Shown: positions 9,852-19,216, counted from the first letter of the stretch. The stretch: DNA of 64,000 bases from Hymenobacter ruricola (GCF_015694525.1 NZ_JADQDM010000007.1:62001-126000), one strand, 5' to 3'. Notes: generated by a model from the letters alone, not told the origin. Numbers and translations: made by a program.

Positions 9852-9879
9852 AAAAAAGCCCGGCGGACGGCCGGGCTTT
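9852..9879 (-). terminator. trp attenuator terminator hairpin
   Basis: On the minus strand AAAGCCCGGC, a 5-nt loop and GCCGGGCTTT form a perfect 10-bp stem followed by a T tract. It lies about 45 nt before trpE and 28 nt after the leader peptide stop codon. It is positioned to stop transcription when the leader is translated without stalling. Confidence 0.88.
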
Positions 9880-9892
9880 CGCGTTCAGAGGG

Positions 9893-9909
9893 GAAGTCCT
9901 GAGGACTTC
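9893..9909 (-). promoter_or_regulatory. leader RNA hairpin overlapping the trpL stop codon
   Basis: GAAGTCC and GGACTTC form a perfect 7-bp stem with loop TCA. Its 5' side overlaps the leader peptide's TGA stop. It could act as a pause or protector structure between leader translation and the terminator. I could not define the competing antiterminator by eye; one short candidate pairs CGGTC upstream with GGCCG in the terminator's left arm. Confidence 0.55.
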
Positions 9910-9985
9910 ACCAGGCACGCAGGCAGGCCGGACCGAGGTTTCGGAACTGCCACCACCAAGCCTGAGAAGTATGCTGAAAAGTCAT
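9908..9985 (-). CDS. trpL: trp operon leader peptide with Trp-Trp-Trp
   Basis: A 25-codon ORF begins ATG ACT TTT CAG and reads MTFQHTSQAWWWQFR at its N terminus. Codons 10-12 are three consecutive TGG codons, and a fourth TGG is the last sense codon. It is followed by a short hairpin and a terminator before trpE. This is the arrangement of ribosome-mediated attenuation: stalling at the Trp codons when tRNA-Trp is uncharged would favour readthrough into trpE. The -7 promoter element lies about 30 bp upstream. It is too short for ordinary gene finders. Confidence 0.9.
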   Translation of the reverse strand: MTFQHTSQAWWWQFRNLGPACLRAW

Positions 9986-10015
9986 GTGAACTATGCGCTT
10001 TGTGAAAGCACGCCG

Positions 10016-10023
10016 CAAAGATA
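10016..10023 (-). promoter_or_regulatory. trp operon promoter, -7 element TATCTTTG
   Basis: TATCTTTG matches the Bacteroidota -7 consensus TAnnTTTG at all fixed positions. A TTG lies 23 bp upstream, slightly longer than the usual -33 spacing. The predicted start site would place the trpL ATG about 20-25 nt into the transcript. Confidence 0.7.
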
Positions 10024-10139
10024 CGCGGCCATTATTGAAACAGCAGCAATTTACTGGCGCATTTTATACAATTGTCGTGGATAAAAAGTTTTAGCATCGA
10101 CATTTCCGCAAATAGCCTAGCCTGATTTCTTCACTTACA

Positions 10140-11327
10140 TTACCGCTGGTGGACACCTGGCGAATCCGGCAACGCTTTGAGGCCGAACAGGAAACGGTAA
10201 GCCGCCGGAAACTCGCGCCGCCAGAACCATTCGCGGTGCTCGCCGTTGGCCGGGGCCGAGAACGCCAGGTTGGCCGCGGGCACGCCTTCGGCCCGCAGCT
10301 CGTCGCGCCACTGCGTCATCAGCGGCAGCATGGTTTCCGACTCTTTGGGGCCGCACACGAAGTAGAAGCGCGCCGTGCGGGCCGCCGGGTGGGTTTTGGC
10401 GTAAGCCCGCAGCGAGTCATTGCACACCCAGAAAGCCGGCGAAAACGCGCCGACTCGCCCAAACACCCTCGGGTACTTCAGGGCTGCGTACACCGAAATC
10501 AGGCCGCCCAGGCTGGAGCCGGCGATGCCGGTGTGCGCCGCGTCGGGTCGGGTCCGGTAGTGAGCGTCGACGTAGGGCTTGAGGGTTTTGGCCAGGAAAT
10601 CGACGTACTGGCCGCCCTGGCCCCCGCCTTTAACCTCGGCGTTGCGCCAGGGAATGTACTCGTCGGCGCGGTGCTGGCTGTCGTTATCGATGGCCACCAC
10701 GATGCTGCCGCTGGCATCCTGGCCGGTTTGCCGCAGCCGGTCCAGGGTTTCGTCTACGCCCCACTCGCCGCTGAAGCTGGTGGCTTCGTCGAACACGTTC
10801 TGGCCGTCGTGCAGGTATAGCACGGGGTACCGGCGCTGCGGCTGCCGGGCATAGTCGGCGGGCAGATACACCAGCACCCGGCGCGTGCGCCCGAGCTCGG
10901 GCATGGCGAAGGCCTGGCTCAGCACCCGCACCTGGGCCGAGGCGGTGTGCTTGCGGGGGGCGGCCGGCGCGCTCCAGGCCGCCACCTGGTGCAGGACCAG
11001 GGGCGTTTGGGCCAGGTCGGCCCGGCGGTTGGCCAGGGGCTGCTGGTTGGCGCCCGCCTCGCCGGTGGCCCAGCTGCCGCGGGTAAACTTGTACTCAACA
11101 AGTCCCAGGGTGGCCGGCAGGCTGATTTGGTAGCTGCCGTCGGCGGCGCGGGTCAGGGCGTGCGCGGCGCTGTGGGGGTTCCAGCCATTGAAGCTGCCCG
11201 CCACGAAAAGGGTGTCGGCCGGCGGCGTGTCGGCGGGCACGCGCGTGATTTTCAGCACGCTCTGGGCCGCGGCCGGGCGGGCCAGCAGCGCCGCCGCGCA
11301 GGCCAGGCCGTAGAGGGATGCACGCAC
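10140..11327 (-). CDS. secreted esterase-family alpha/beta hydrolase with N-terminal carbohydrate-binding-like domain
   Basis: Residues 1-21 are a signal peptide ending ARPAAAQ. Residues 25-115 resemble a CBM48/AMPK-type fold (DTLFVAGSFNGWNP...YKFTRGSW). From about residue 130 an esterase D/enterochelin esterase-like domain follows, with YPVLYLHDGQN and the nucleophile Ser272 in GSSLGG. The aspartate and histidine are probably in the C-terminal 80 residues (NGEHREWFW). A role in hydrolysing esters on glycans or siderophores is inference. Its ATG lies 6 bp after the stop of the neighbouring hypothetical gene, so the two form an operon. Confidence 0.85.
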   Translation of the reverse strand: MRASLYGLACAAALLARPAAAQSVLKITRVPADTPPADTLFVAGSFNGWNPHSAAHALTRAADGSYQISLPATLGLVEYKFTRGSWATGEAGANQQPLANRRADLAQTPLVLHQVAAWSAPAAPRKHTASAQVRVLSQAFAMPELGRTRRVLVYLPADYARQPQRRYPVLYLHDGQNVFDEATSFSGEWGVDETLDRLRQTGQDASGSIVVAIDNDSQHRADEYIPWRNAEVKGGGQGGQYVDFLAKTLKPYVDAHYRTRPDAAHTGIAGSSLGGLISVYAALKYPRVFGRVGAFSPAFWVCNDSLRAYAKTHPAARTARFYFVCGPKESETMLPLMTQWRDELRAEGVPAANLAFSAPANGEHREWFWRREFPAAYRFLFGLKALPDSPGVHQR

Positions 11328-11333
11328 GCGAAC

Positions 11334-12035
11334 TCAGCGAATGGTTTCGCCCGAGCCGGCGCCGCGCTCGGCCGCTTCCATTTTGCGCAACGTGTACACG
11401 GCCCGCACCGAGTCGACCCCGGGCAGGCCATTGGCCTGAAAGTCAAGAAACGAGCCTTTTTTCTGCGGCCCTTTGATGAAATGGCGGTATTCTTCGGCCG
11501 ATTCGAGCACCACGTACAGAAAGCCCGACGAGGGCACCTTCAGCCGCGAGTAGAAGTTGCGGCCGTCGCCCACGGGGCGGCGCGTGTCCTCGGCCACGGC
11601 ACTGGTGCCCAGCAGGCGGTACTTGTTCACGTCGCTGCCCGGCAGGGCCATGTTGCCCAGGCCGTCCACAAACACCTCGCGCCGCATCATGAGGTGCTCC
11701 AAATCCAGGGTTTTGAGCAGGCCCAGGTTTTCTTCGGACATGATGAGCTGCTGCACCGATTTGCCGGGCGCGGGCTCTTCGTAGTACACCAGCACCGGTT
11801 TTTTGAGTTTCACCTTGCTCACCACCGTGGGCAGGGCGGCGGGTTCGTCGTCGCCGCCGGCCCCGGTCTGGATGGGCGAATACACGGGCGGCGGCTTGGG
11901 CGCCCCCTTGGTGCCGGCCGGCTGCTTGCTTTTGCCTTTGGGCACGGGCTTGCGGGAGCCGGGGCGCGATTGCGCTGCGGCGTCGAGTCCGGAAGCCAGC
12001 AGTAGCAGGGCCACGAGCAGAAGGTGCTTTTTCAT
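11334..12035 (-). CDS. secreted hypothetical protein
   Basis: I do not recognise a family. The 233-residue product has a signal peptide (MKKHLLLVALLLLASGLDAAAQ), then a basic Pro/Lys/Gly-rich linker at about residues 23-55, then a globular part with several hydrophobic strands (KKPVLVYYEEPAPG, SGFLYVVLESAEEYRHFI). It is probably periplasmic or surface-exposed. It is the first gene of a two-gene operon with the esterase 6 bp downstream. Confidence 0.7.
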   Translation of the reverse strand: MKKHLLLVALLLLASGLDAAAQSRPGSRKPVPKGKSKQPAGTKGAPKPPPVYSPIQTGAGGDDEPAALPTVVSKVKLKKPVLVYYEEPAPGKSVQQLIMSEENLGLLKTLDLEHLMMRREVFVDGLGNMALPGSDVNKYRLLGTSAVAEDTRRPVGDGRNFYSRLKVPSSGFLYVVLESAEEYRHFIKGPQKKGSFLDFQANGLPGVDSVRAVYTLRKMEAAERGAGSGETIR

Positions 12036-12649
12036 TTTCTAAGGAAAAGCCAAAAGTAACGAGGAGGGCGTGGTGTTGCAAGGCCGCTGGCGGCCCGGTA
12101 CCGCCCCTGCGGCCCGCGCCAACCGCCGCCAGAATTCAATTTGACCGGCAGCCCGGCCCGGGAAGGCCAAGTTAGCAAACGGAACGCATTCCCCGGCCGC
12201 TCCTGAAAAAGGCCCCGGTCCCGAGGCGCGGATGTGGCCGGTGCTGCCTTTCAATTTTTCAGCTGAAATCTACGTGAATTTTCTGGCGCGGCTTTCACTT
12301 TTTTCAGCAAAAAAAATTACTTTTCCAGCCCTTGTGCAATCGTTTGCTATGAAGTAATTTCGGTCCACGAAATGAGGCTCGTGTCAAAATCATTCGCATT
12401 ATCTATAAATTTTTCATAATCAGATTCTTGCCTACAATAAAGCCGGCTTCTATTCGCGCTTTTGCACATTTTTCCGAAACCGGCAGCTTCCCGCAATATT
12501 GGGCTCACAAAGCTGTCATACATAGGCGTTAATGCGATTTTTAGGATAAAATACACCCCCGTTTTCAGCCAAAACGATTTCACTTCCCAAAGCTTACTTT
12601 TTATACACTTACCAACCCGCTCACTTTTTCCCACCAAATCCCTGTTTCC
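12036..12649. other. intergenic region before the SusC locus
   Basis: This 614-bp gap is GC-rich near the hypothetical gene and unusually AT-rich from about 12250 to 12650. It contains a LacI-type operator at 12336-12347. A possible -7 element TAATTTCG follows at about 12354. A 103-codon minus-strand ORF here resembles no family and I do not call it. The AT-rich part probably forms the long 5' leader or promoter of susC. Confidence 0.5.
12336..12347. promoter_or_regulatory. LacI-type operator candidate upstream of susC
   Basis: GCAATCGTTTGC is an imperfect palindrome with the central CG typical of LacI-family operators (GCAA-NCGN-TTGC). A near copy, GCAATCGTTAGC, lies 58 bp before the GH13 gene at 22347-22358. 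The two share the first nine bases. No LacI gene is in the window. Confidence 0.5.
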
Positions 12650-15600
12650 ATGAAACACCCCTATCTAGCGAAACTACTGTTTCTGCTACTGTTCGCGGCC
12701 TTCGGCTTGCCCACAATCGCCCAGGCCCAGACCGGCACCGTCAGCGGCCGGGTGACGGACGGCAAGAACGAAGCCATTCCCGGCGCCACGGTGCTGATTG
12801 AGGGCACTTCCGTCGGCAGCTCGTCGGGCGTCGACGGCAGCTACACCATTGCGAACGTGCCGGCGGGCAATCAAACCGTCGTGATTTCGTTTGTGGGCTA
12901 CAACTCCGTGCGCCGCCCGGTGACGGTGGCGGCCGGCCAAACCGCCGAAGTAAGTGCCTCGCTGTCCGAAAACACCACCCAATTGTCCGAAGCGGTGGTG
13001 GTGGGCTACGGCACGCAGCGCCGGCAGGACGTGACGGGGTCGCTGACCACGGTGTCGTCCAAAGATTTCGTGCAAGGCCAAATAACCAACCCCGAGCAGC
13101 TGATTCAGGGCAAAGTGGCCGGCGTGCAGATTACGACCGGCGGCGGCGCTCCGGGCGCGGCCACCACCATTCGCATCCGCGGGGGCTCGTCGCTGAACGC
13201 AAGCAACGACCCGCTCATCGTGATTGACGGCGTGCCCGTGGACAACACGGGCATAACCGGGGCCTCCAACGCGCTGAGCCTCATCAACCCGAACGACATC
13301 GACACCTACACGGTGCTGAAAGACGCCTCGGCCACGGCCATCTACGGCTCGCGCGCTTCCAACGGCGTTATTCTCATCACCACCAAGAAAGGCCTGGCGG
13401 GCGAAAAGTTCACCGTCACGCTGAACTCCCAAACCTCGCTCTCGCGCCGCTATAACTCGGTGCCGGTGCTGTCGGCCGGCGAGTACCGCGCCACCGTGGC
13501 CCGGGTGGCCCCTTCCCAGGTGAAGCTGCTGGGCACGGCCAACACCAACTGGCAGGACGAGGTGTTTCAAAACGCGATGACGTACGACAACACCGTGAGC
13601 CTGAGCGGCGCGGTGGGCAAGCTGCCGTTCCGCGCCTCCTACGGCAACCTGTCGCAGGAAGGCATCCTCATCACCAACCGCCTCATCCGCAACACGGGCT
13701 CGCTGAGCCTGAACCCGGTGCTGTTCGACAACACGCTGCGCATCAACCTGAACCTGAAAGGCTCGTGGGTTGATAACAACTTCGCCGACAACGGCGCCAT
13801 TGGCTCGGCGGCGGCCTTCGACCCGACGCAACCGGTAACAAGCAACGAATCGGCCTTCGCCGGCTACGGCGGCTACTTTGAGTACCTGCAAGGCAACGGC
13901 ACGCCGCAAAAAAACGTGCCCGTCAACCCGGTGGCCCAGCTCCGGCTGACCCGCGACCGTAGCTCGGTGAAACGCAGCATCGGCAACATCCAGCTGGATT
14001 ACGCGCTGCCGTTTCTCCGTGACCTGCACGCCAACGTGAACCTGGGCTACGACGTGACGCGCAGCAACGGCTACAAGCTGATTGACGCGCGCTCGGCGGG
14101 CTCGTACTTCAACAGCCCGCTCGACCCGACCAACACCACCTCGCGCGGCGGCTCGTTTGGGCCCTATTCGCAGAACCGCGACAACAAGCTGCTGGAAACT
14201 TACCTGAACTACACCAAACAGTTTGGGGGCAACAACCGCCTGGAGCTGCTGGGCGGCTACTCCTACCAGGACTTTACTGTGGACGCGCCGGCTTACAAGA
14301 CCTTTCTGGCCGACGGCACCGTGTCGAAAGAGGCGGCCACGCCGTACTTCACCCAGTACACCATTCTGTCCTTCTACGGCCGGGCCAACCTGACCATTAA
14401 GGACCGATACGTGTTTACGGGCACGCTGCGCGACGACGCCTCGTCGCGTTTCCCCACCACCAACCGCCACGCGCTGTTCCCGGCCGCCTCGGTGGCCTGG
14501 CGCGTCAAGGAAGAGTCGTTTCTGAAGGACGTGGCGGCGGTTTCGGACCTGAAGCTGCGCGTGGGCTACGGCATCACGGGCCAGCAGGACGTGGCCGGCA
14601 TCTCGGGCGACTACCCGTACCTGCAGCGCTTCGTCATCAACACGCCCACGGCGCTGTACCCCTTCGGCCCTAACTTTTTGGTGCCTTACTCGCCGCAGGG
14701 CTACAACCGCAACCTGAAGTGGGAGCAAACCACCACCTACAACGCGGGCTTGGACTTGGGCTTCCTGGGCGGGCGCCTGAACGGGTCGGTGGACGTGTAC
14801 TACCGCAAGACCAAGGACTTGCTGGCGGTTATTCCTGTGCCGGGCCTCATCAACTTCACCAACCAGCTGGTGTCGAACGTGGGCTCGCTCGAAAACAAGG
14901 GCATCGAGTTTAACCTCAACGCCAACCCCGTGCAGGGCGAGCATTTCCAGTGGACCCTGAACGCCAACGCCACCTACAACGAAAACAAAATCCTCTCGCT
15001 CGGACCGCAGGCACCCGGCTTTGTGGGCATCGACGTAAACCCGAACGCCGGCACCATCAGCGGCGGCACCGGCACCACCATCGGCGTGTACACCGTGGGC
15101 GGGTCGTCCTCGGCCTTCTACGTGTATAAGCAGGCCTACGCCCCGGATGGCAAGCCGATTGACGGCGTGTACGCCGACCTCAACGGCGACAAGGTGGTGG
15201 ACACCAACGACCGGTACCTCTACAAGCAGGCGGCCCCGAAAGTCATTCTCGGCTTCAGCTCCAACCTGAGCTACGACCGCCTGAGCCTGGCCTTCACGCT
15301 ACGCAGCCAGCTGGGCAACTACGTGTACAACAACATCAACTCGAACAACGGCAACTACCAGGGCATCCTGGCCTCGAGCAACTTTGTGTCGAACGTGACC
15401 AAGGACGCCAACTACACCATGTTCACCGCCACGGCCCAGCAGCGCTTCTCCTCGGACTACTACATCCAGAACGCTTCCTTCCTGCGGATGGAGAACATCA
15501 CGCTGGGGTATAACGTGGGCAAAGTCTTTAACAGCCAGGGGAATCTTCGCCTCACCGCCGCCGTTCAGAACGTGTTCCTGGTGACGAAATACACCGGCCT

Positions 15601-15685
15601 GGACCCCGAGGTTTTCACCGGCATCGACAACAACGTGTACCCGCGCCCGCGCACGTTCACCTTTGGCTTGAACCTGAGCCTTTAA
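12650..15685 (+). CDS. susC: SusC/RagA-type TonB-linked outer membrane transporter
   Basis: This 1011-residue protein has a signal peptide ending AQA, a carboxypeptidase-regulatory-like domain at about residues 28-105 (GTVSGRVTDGKNEAIPGATV), a TonB box (EAVVVGYGTQ), a plug domain (IRIRGGSSLNASNDPLIVIDGVPVDNTG) and a C-terminal beta-barrel ending FTFGLNLSL. It would import oligosaccharides across the outer membrane with energy from TonB. SusD follows 18 bp downstream. With SusE, a sugar kinase and a secreted GH13 enzyme nearby, the substrate is probably an alpha-glucan (inference from context). Confidence 0.95.
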   Translation: MKHPYLAKLLFLLLFAAFGLPTIAQAQTGTVSGRVTDGKNEAIPGATVLIEGTSVGSSSGVDGSYTIANVPAGNQTVVISFVGYNSVRRPVTVAAGQTAEVSASLSENTTQLSEAVVVGYGTQRRQDVTGSLTTVSSKDFVQGQITNPEQLIQGKVAGVQITTGGGAPGAATTIRIRGGSSLNASNDPLIVIDGVPVDNTGITGASNALSLINPNDIDTYTVLKDASATAIYGSRASNGVILITTKKGLAGEKFTVTLNSQTSLSRRYNSVPVLSAGEYRATVARVAPSQVKLLGTANTNWQDEVFQNAMTYDNTVSLSGAVGKLPFRASYGNLSQEGILITNRLIRNTGSLSLNPVLFDNTLRINLNLKGSWVDNNFADNGAIGSAAAFDPTQPVTSNESAFAGYGGYFEYLQGNGTPQKNVPVNPVAQLRLTRDRSSVKRSIGNIQLDYALPFLRDLHANVNLGYDVTRSNGYKLIDARSAGSYFNSPLDPTNTTSRGGSFGPYSQNRDNKLLETYLNYTKQFGGNNRLELLGGYSYQDFTVDAPAYKTFLADGTVSKEAATPYFTQYTILSFYGRANLTIKDRYVFTGTLRDDASSRFPTTNRHALFPAASVAWRVKEESFLKDVAAVSDLKLRVGYGITGQQDVAGISGDYPYLQRFVINTPTALYPFGPNFLVPYSPQGYNRNLKWEQTTTYNAGLDLGFLGGRLNGSVDVYYRKTKDLLAVIPVPGLINFTNQLVSNVGSLENKGIEFNLNANPVQGEHFQWTLNANATYNENKILSLGPQAPGFVGIDVNPNAGTISGGTGTTIGVYTVGGSSSAFYVYKQAYAPDGKPIDGVYADLNGDKVVDTNDRYLYKQAAPKVILGFSSNLSYDRLSLAFTLRSQLGNYVYNNINSNNGNYQGILASSNFVSNVTKDANYTMFTATAQQRFSSDYYIQNASFLRMENITLGYNVGKVFNSQGNLRLTAAVQNVFLVTKYTGLDPEVFTGIDNNVYPRPRTFTFGLNLSL

Positions 15686-15703
15686 TTTTTGCTTCTCTGC
15701 TAT

Positions 15704-17311
15704 ATGAAAAAGAATATTCTTCGCCCCGTGGCGGTGCTGGCCGTGGCCGCTTCCGCCCTGGCCATTGCTCCTTCCTGCACCAAGGACCTCGACCGCCTCC
15801 CCAAATACGACCTGAACACCGAGTCGGTGTACAAGGACGTGGCCGGCTACCGGTCCGTGGCGGCCAAGGCTTACGCCGGCTTCGCCCTCACCGGCTCGCA
15901 AGGCCCGTCGGGCACCAACACCGGCGACATCAAAGGCATCGACGAAGGCACGTCGGACTACATTCGCCAGCTGTGGAGCGCCCAGGAGCTGACCACCGAC
16001 GAAGCCGTGGTGCAGTGGGGCGACCCCGGCATTCAGGACTGGCACCTGATGAACTGGACCTCCAGCGGCATCCTCATCCGCGGGCTCTACAGCCGCATTC
16101 TGTACGAAGTGACCGTGTGCAACAGCTTCCTGGCCGAAGCCACCGACGACAAGCTCAGCGCCCGCGGCATCAGCGGGGCCGACGCGGCCACGGTGCGCGC
16201 GCTGCGGGCCGAGGTGCGCTTCCTGCGGGCACTGGCGTATTACCACGCCATGGACTTGTACGGCAACGTGCCCTTCGCCACGGAAAAAGACGAGATTGGC
16301 GGCACCACTCCGCCCCGGCAAATCAAGCGCGCCGAGCTGTTTTCGTACATCGAGGGAGAACTCAAAGTCATCGACGCCGACCTGGTGGCGCCCCGCCAGA
16401 ACGAGTACGCCCGCGCCGACAAAGCCGCGGCCTGGGCCCTGCTGGCCAAGCTTTACCTCAACGCTGAGGTGTACACGGGCACGGCCCGCTACACCGACTG
16501 CGCCACGTACGCCAAAAAGGTCATCGACGCGGGCTACAGCCTCACCCCGCAGTACCGCAACCTGTTCCGGACGGACAATAACACCAACCCGGAAATCATT
16601 TTCCCGATAGCCTTCGACGGCAAGAAAACCCAGGGCTACGGCGGCACCACCTTCCTGGTGCACGCCTCGGTGGCGGGCACGGCCGATGCCAACTGGAACC
16701 CCGCCCGCTACGGCATCGACGGGGGCTGGGGCGGCATTCGCACCACGCCCAGCCTGTTCCAACTGTTTCCGGACACGGCGGCCGACAACCGCGGCAAATT
16801 CGTGACCGGCGGCCAAACCCGCGACGTGACCTCGCTCACGAACTTCAACAACGGCTACGTGCCCATCAAGTTCAAGAACGTGAGCTCGACGGGCGCCCCG
16901 GGGCAGGACCCCACGTTTGTCGACACCGACTTTCCCATGTTCCGCCTGGCCGACATGTACCTGACGTACGCCGAAGCCGCCCTGCGCGGCAATGGCGACA
17001 AAACCTTGGCGCTGACCTACGTGAACCTGGTGCGCACGCGGGCCTTCAAGAACACGGCGGCCGGCAACATCGGCGCCGCCGACCTCACGCTGGACTTCAT
17101 CCTGAACGAGCGCGCCCGCGAGCTGTTCTGGGAAGGCACCCGCCGCACCGACCTCATCCGCTACAACCGCTTCACGACGGCCGACTACCTGTGGCAGTGG
17201 AAAGGCGGGTCCTTCAACGGCACGAGCGTGGCGGCCACCCGCAACCTGTTTCCGTTGCCCGTGGCCGACCTGAGCGTGAACCCCAACCTCGTGCAAAACC
17301 AAGGCTACTAA
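15704..17311 (+). CDS. susD: SusD/RagB-type starch-binding outer membrane lipoprotein
   Basis: The start is ATG 15704 (MKKNILRPVAVL), 18 bp after susC; a TTG five codons earlier is less likely. The 535-residue product has a lipoprotein signal with lipobox ending PSC at about residue 27. The SusD helical core shows RALRAEVRFLRALAYYHAMDLYG and NERARELFWEGTRRTDLIRYNRF, both classic for the family. It caps the SusC barrel and binds glycan at the surface. It forms an operon with susC and the SusE-like gene. Confidence 0.95.
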   Translation: MKKNILRPVAVLAVAASALAIAPSCTKDLDRLPKYDLNTESVYKDVAGYRSVAAKAYAGFALTGSQGPSGTNTGDIKGIDEGTSDYIRQLWSAQELTTDEAVVQWGDPGIQDWHLMNWTSSGILIRGLYSRILYEVTVCNSFLAEATDDKLSARGISGADAATVRALRAEVRFLRALAYYHAMDLYGNVPFATEKDEIGGTTPPRQIKRAELFSYIEGELKVIDADLVAPRQNEYARADKAAAWALLAKLYLNAEVYTGTARYTDCATYAKKVIDAGYSLTPQYRNLFRTDNNTNPEIIFPIAFDGKKTQGYGGTTFLVHASVAGTADANWNPARYGIDGGWGGIRTTPSLFQLFPDTAADNRGKFVTGGQTRDVTSLTNFNNGYVPIKFKNVSSTGAPGQDPTFVDTDFPMFRLADMYLTYAEAALRGNGDKTLALTYVNLVRTRAFKNTAAGNIGAADLTLDFILNERARELFWEGTRRTDLIRYNRFTTADYLWQWKGGSFNGTSVAATRNLFPLPVADLSVNPNLVQNQGY

Positions 17312-17394
17312 GCGGCCGCCGCTTCTCCGCGCCGGCGCTCGCCTGGCGCGGAGAAGCCCTGCCTTCTGATTCCCACCTCATCATCCCCATTCCC

Positions 17395-18180
17395 ATGAAA
17401 AATTGGCTTACCCAAGCGGCAGCGGCCTTGTTCGCTGTGGCTGCTCTCGCGTCTTGCGAAAAAGACGAAGTAAAGGCCACCCTCACGCCGTCTAACGCGC
17501 CCATGCTCAGCGCCTCGACCTCGGCGGTGGTGCTGACCCAACCCAACAGCGGGCAACCGGCCGTCACCTTCACCTGGACGCCCGTTAAATCGCTGGCCTG
17601 GAGCAATACGAACTCCTCCTACGCCCCTTCGGTGACCTACCAGTTACAGGTTTCGACGCCGGAAGGGGGCTTCGCTGGCCCCGCCTCCATTCCGGCCGGT
17701 GCCGGCCCCACCACGGTCGTAACGGTGGAAGCCCTCAACGCCGCCCTGACCAGCCTGGCGCTGGCCCCCGGGGTGGCCACCAAGGTGCAAGTTCGGCTGG
17801 CGGCTGTTGTGGGCGCCGACAAGCAAGCCTTTCACTCCGCCCCCGTCGACCTGACCGTGACGCCGTATAAAGTGTGCATTGCGCCGAACTCGGACACGTG
17901 GTCCATCATCGGCCCGGCCGGCGTGGACTGGAACACCGACGTGCCGCTGACCTACGACTGCGACACGCGCACCTACAAAGTGACCCGCACCCTGAACGCC
18001 GGCGAATTCAAATTCCGCAAAAACAACGACTGGGGCGTTAATTACGGCTCGAACGTGCCGCGTTCGGGCAGCGGCTCGGCAGCGCTGGCCTCGGGGGGCA
18101 ACAACATCGCCGTGCCCACGACGGGCACTTACACCATCTCGCTGGACTTGAACGCCCTGACCTACACGCTGACCCAATAG
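17395..18180 (+). CDS. SusE/SusF-family outer membrane lipoprotein with one carbohydrate-binding module
   Basis: I start the gene at ATG 17395 (MKNWLTQAAAALF), which gives a lipoprotein signal with cysteine in LASCEKDE. The 261-residue protein has an N-terminal Ig-like SusE domain (about residues 30-155: FTWTPVKS...YQLQVSTPEGGF) and a single C-terminal SusE/F-type starch-binding module (DTWSIIGPAGVDWNTDVPL...AGEFKFRKNNDWGVNYG). SusE and SusF of Bacteroides carry two or three such modules, so this is a short form. A terminator follows at 18219. Confidence 0.85.
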   Translation: MKNWLTQAAAALFAVAALASCEKDEVKATLTPSNAPMLSASTSAVVLTQPNSGQPAVTFTWTPVKSLAWSNTNSSYAPSVTYQLQVSTPEGGFAGPASIPAGAGPTTVVTVEALNAALTSLALAPGVATKVQVRLAAVVGADKQAFHSAPVDLTVTPYKVCIAPNSDTWSIIGPAGVDWNTDVPLTYDCDTRTYKVTRTLNAGEFKFRKNNDWGVNYGSNVPRSGSGSAALASGGNNIAVPTTGTYTISLDLNALTYTLTQ

Positions 18181-18218
18181 CACAACGGGTTACAACCTGG
18201 CAGCAGCCTAACGGCCCT

Positions 18219-18252
18219 GGCCCCTGTTGGAGCAATCTGGCAGGGGCCTTTT
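18219..18252 (+). terminator. terminator after the SusC/D/E operon
   Basis: GGCCCCTG and CAGGGGCC form a perfect 8-bp stem across a 14-nt loop, followed by TTTT. Confidence 0.75.
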
Positions 18253-18367
18253 GGTTGAACGGCCGGCCAACTGCGCCGTGCCGCGGCGAGCATGGCCGGC
18301 TACGGTCAAGGCCGCTTCGCACGCTGCTTGCTACTTTCGCCCTTCCTCCTAACACCCCTTTGACTCT

Positions 18368-19216
18368 ATGATTTTAATTGCCGATGGCGGCTCCACCAAA
18401 TGCAGCTGGTGCCAGCTCGACGACGCGCGCAACCGCGTGTATTTCAACACCGAAGGCTACAACCCCGATTTTATCGACACGGCCGGCATCGTGGCCTCGC
18501 TGAACCAGCACCTGCCCGCCACGCTGCCGCGCGACCAGGTGCGCGACGTGTATTTCTACGGGGCCGGCGTTTCGTCGCCGGAAAAGGCGGAAGTCATTGC
18601 CAGCGCCCTGCGCCAGCTGTTTCCCAACACCACGGCCCACGTGACGGAAGACCTGCTGGCGGCCGCCCGCGCGGTGCTGGGGCGCAAGCCGGGCTTTGCG
18701 GCCATCCTGGGCACGGGCACCAACTCGTGCCTGTACGACGGTGAGAAAATCACCTACAACGTGGATTCGCTGGGTTATTTCCTGGGTGATGAGGGTTCGG
18801 GCTCGTTCTTCGGCAAGCGGCTGCTGCGCGACTACCTGCGCGGCCTGCTGCCCGACGGCCTGCAGGAAAAGCTGAAGGAAGAATACAAGCTGGGCACGCG
18901 CAACGAAATTCTCGACCGCCTCTACAACCAGCCGCTGCCCAACCGCTTCCTGGCCAGCTTCGCCAAATTTGCCTACGACCACAACAACGTGCCCTACTGC
19001 CGCGACATCGTGCACGAAGGCTTCGAAACCTTCTTCCAGAACCTGGTGCTGCACTACCCGCGCTACCAGGACTACAGCTTCAACTGCGTGGGTTCGGTGG
19101 GCTACAATTTCCGCGACGTGCTGACGCAGGTGGCCAAAAGCCACGGCATGGAAGTCGGCAAAATCATCCGCTCCCCCATCGACGACCTCGTGGCCTACCA
19201 CGAAGAAGACTTGTAA
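18368..19216 (+). CDS. BadF/BadG-type sugar kinase (N-acetylglucosamine kinase-like)
   Basis: This 282-residue actin-fold ATPase starts with the phosphate-1 loop LIADGGSTKCSW and has the second phosphate loop ILGTGTNSCLYDG and GYFLGDEGSGSFFGKRL. This is the pattern of the BadF/BadG/BcrA/BcrD family that includes N-acetylglucosamine kinase. It probably phosphorylates a hexose or amino sugar in the cytoplasm. It follows the Sus operon after a terminator, so it may be expressed separately. The exact sugar cannot be told from sequence. Confidence 0.85.
   Translation: MILIADGGSTKCSWCQLDDARNRVYFNTEGYNPDFIDTAGIVASLNQHLPATLPRDQVRDVYFYGAGVSSPEKAEVIASALRQLFPNTTAHVTEDLLAAARAVLGRKPGFAAILGTGTNSCLYDGEKITYNVDSLGYFLGDEGSGSFFGKRLLRDYLRGLLPDGLQEKLKEEYKLGTRNEILDRLYNQPLPNRFLASFAKFAYDHNNVPYCRDIVHEGFETFFQNLVLHYPRYQDYSFNCVGSVGYNFRDVLTQVAKSHGMEVGKIIRSPIDDLVAYHEEDL

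Noticed and set aside
12347..12658. 103-codon minus-strand ORF before susC
   Set aside because: It lies in the AT-rich leader/promoter region, covers the susC start, and has no recognisable features.
12686..14944. Long minus-strand ORF (752 codons) opposite susC
   Set aside because: It is a GC-rich antisense shadow with His/Arg/Val-rich low-complexity composition and no family features. The plus-strand frame is a complete SusC.
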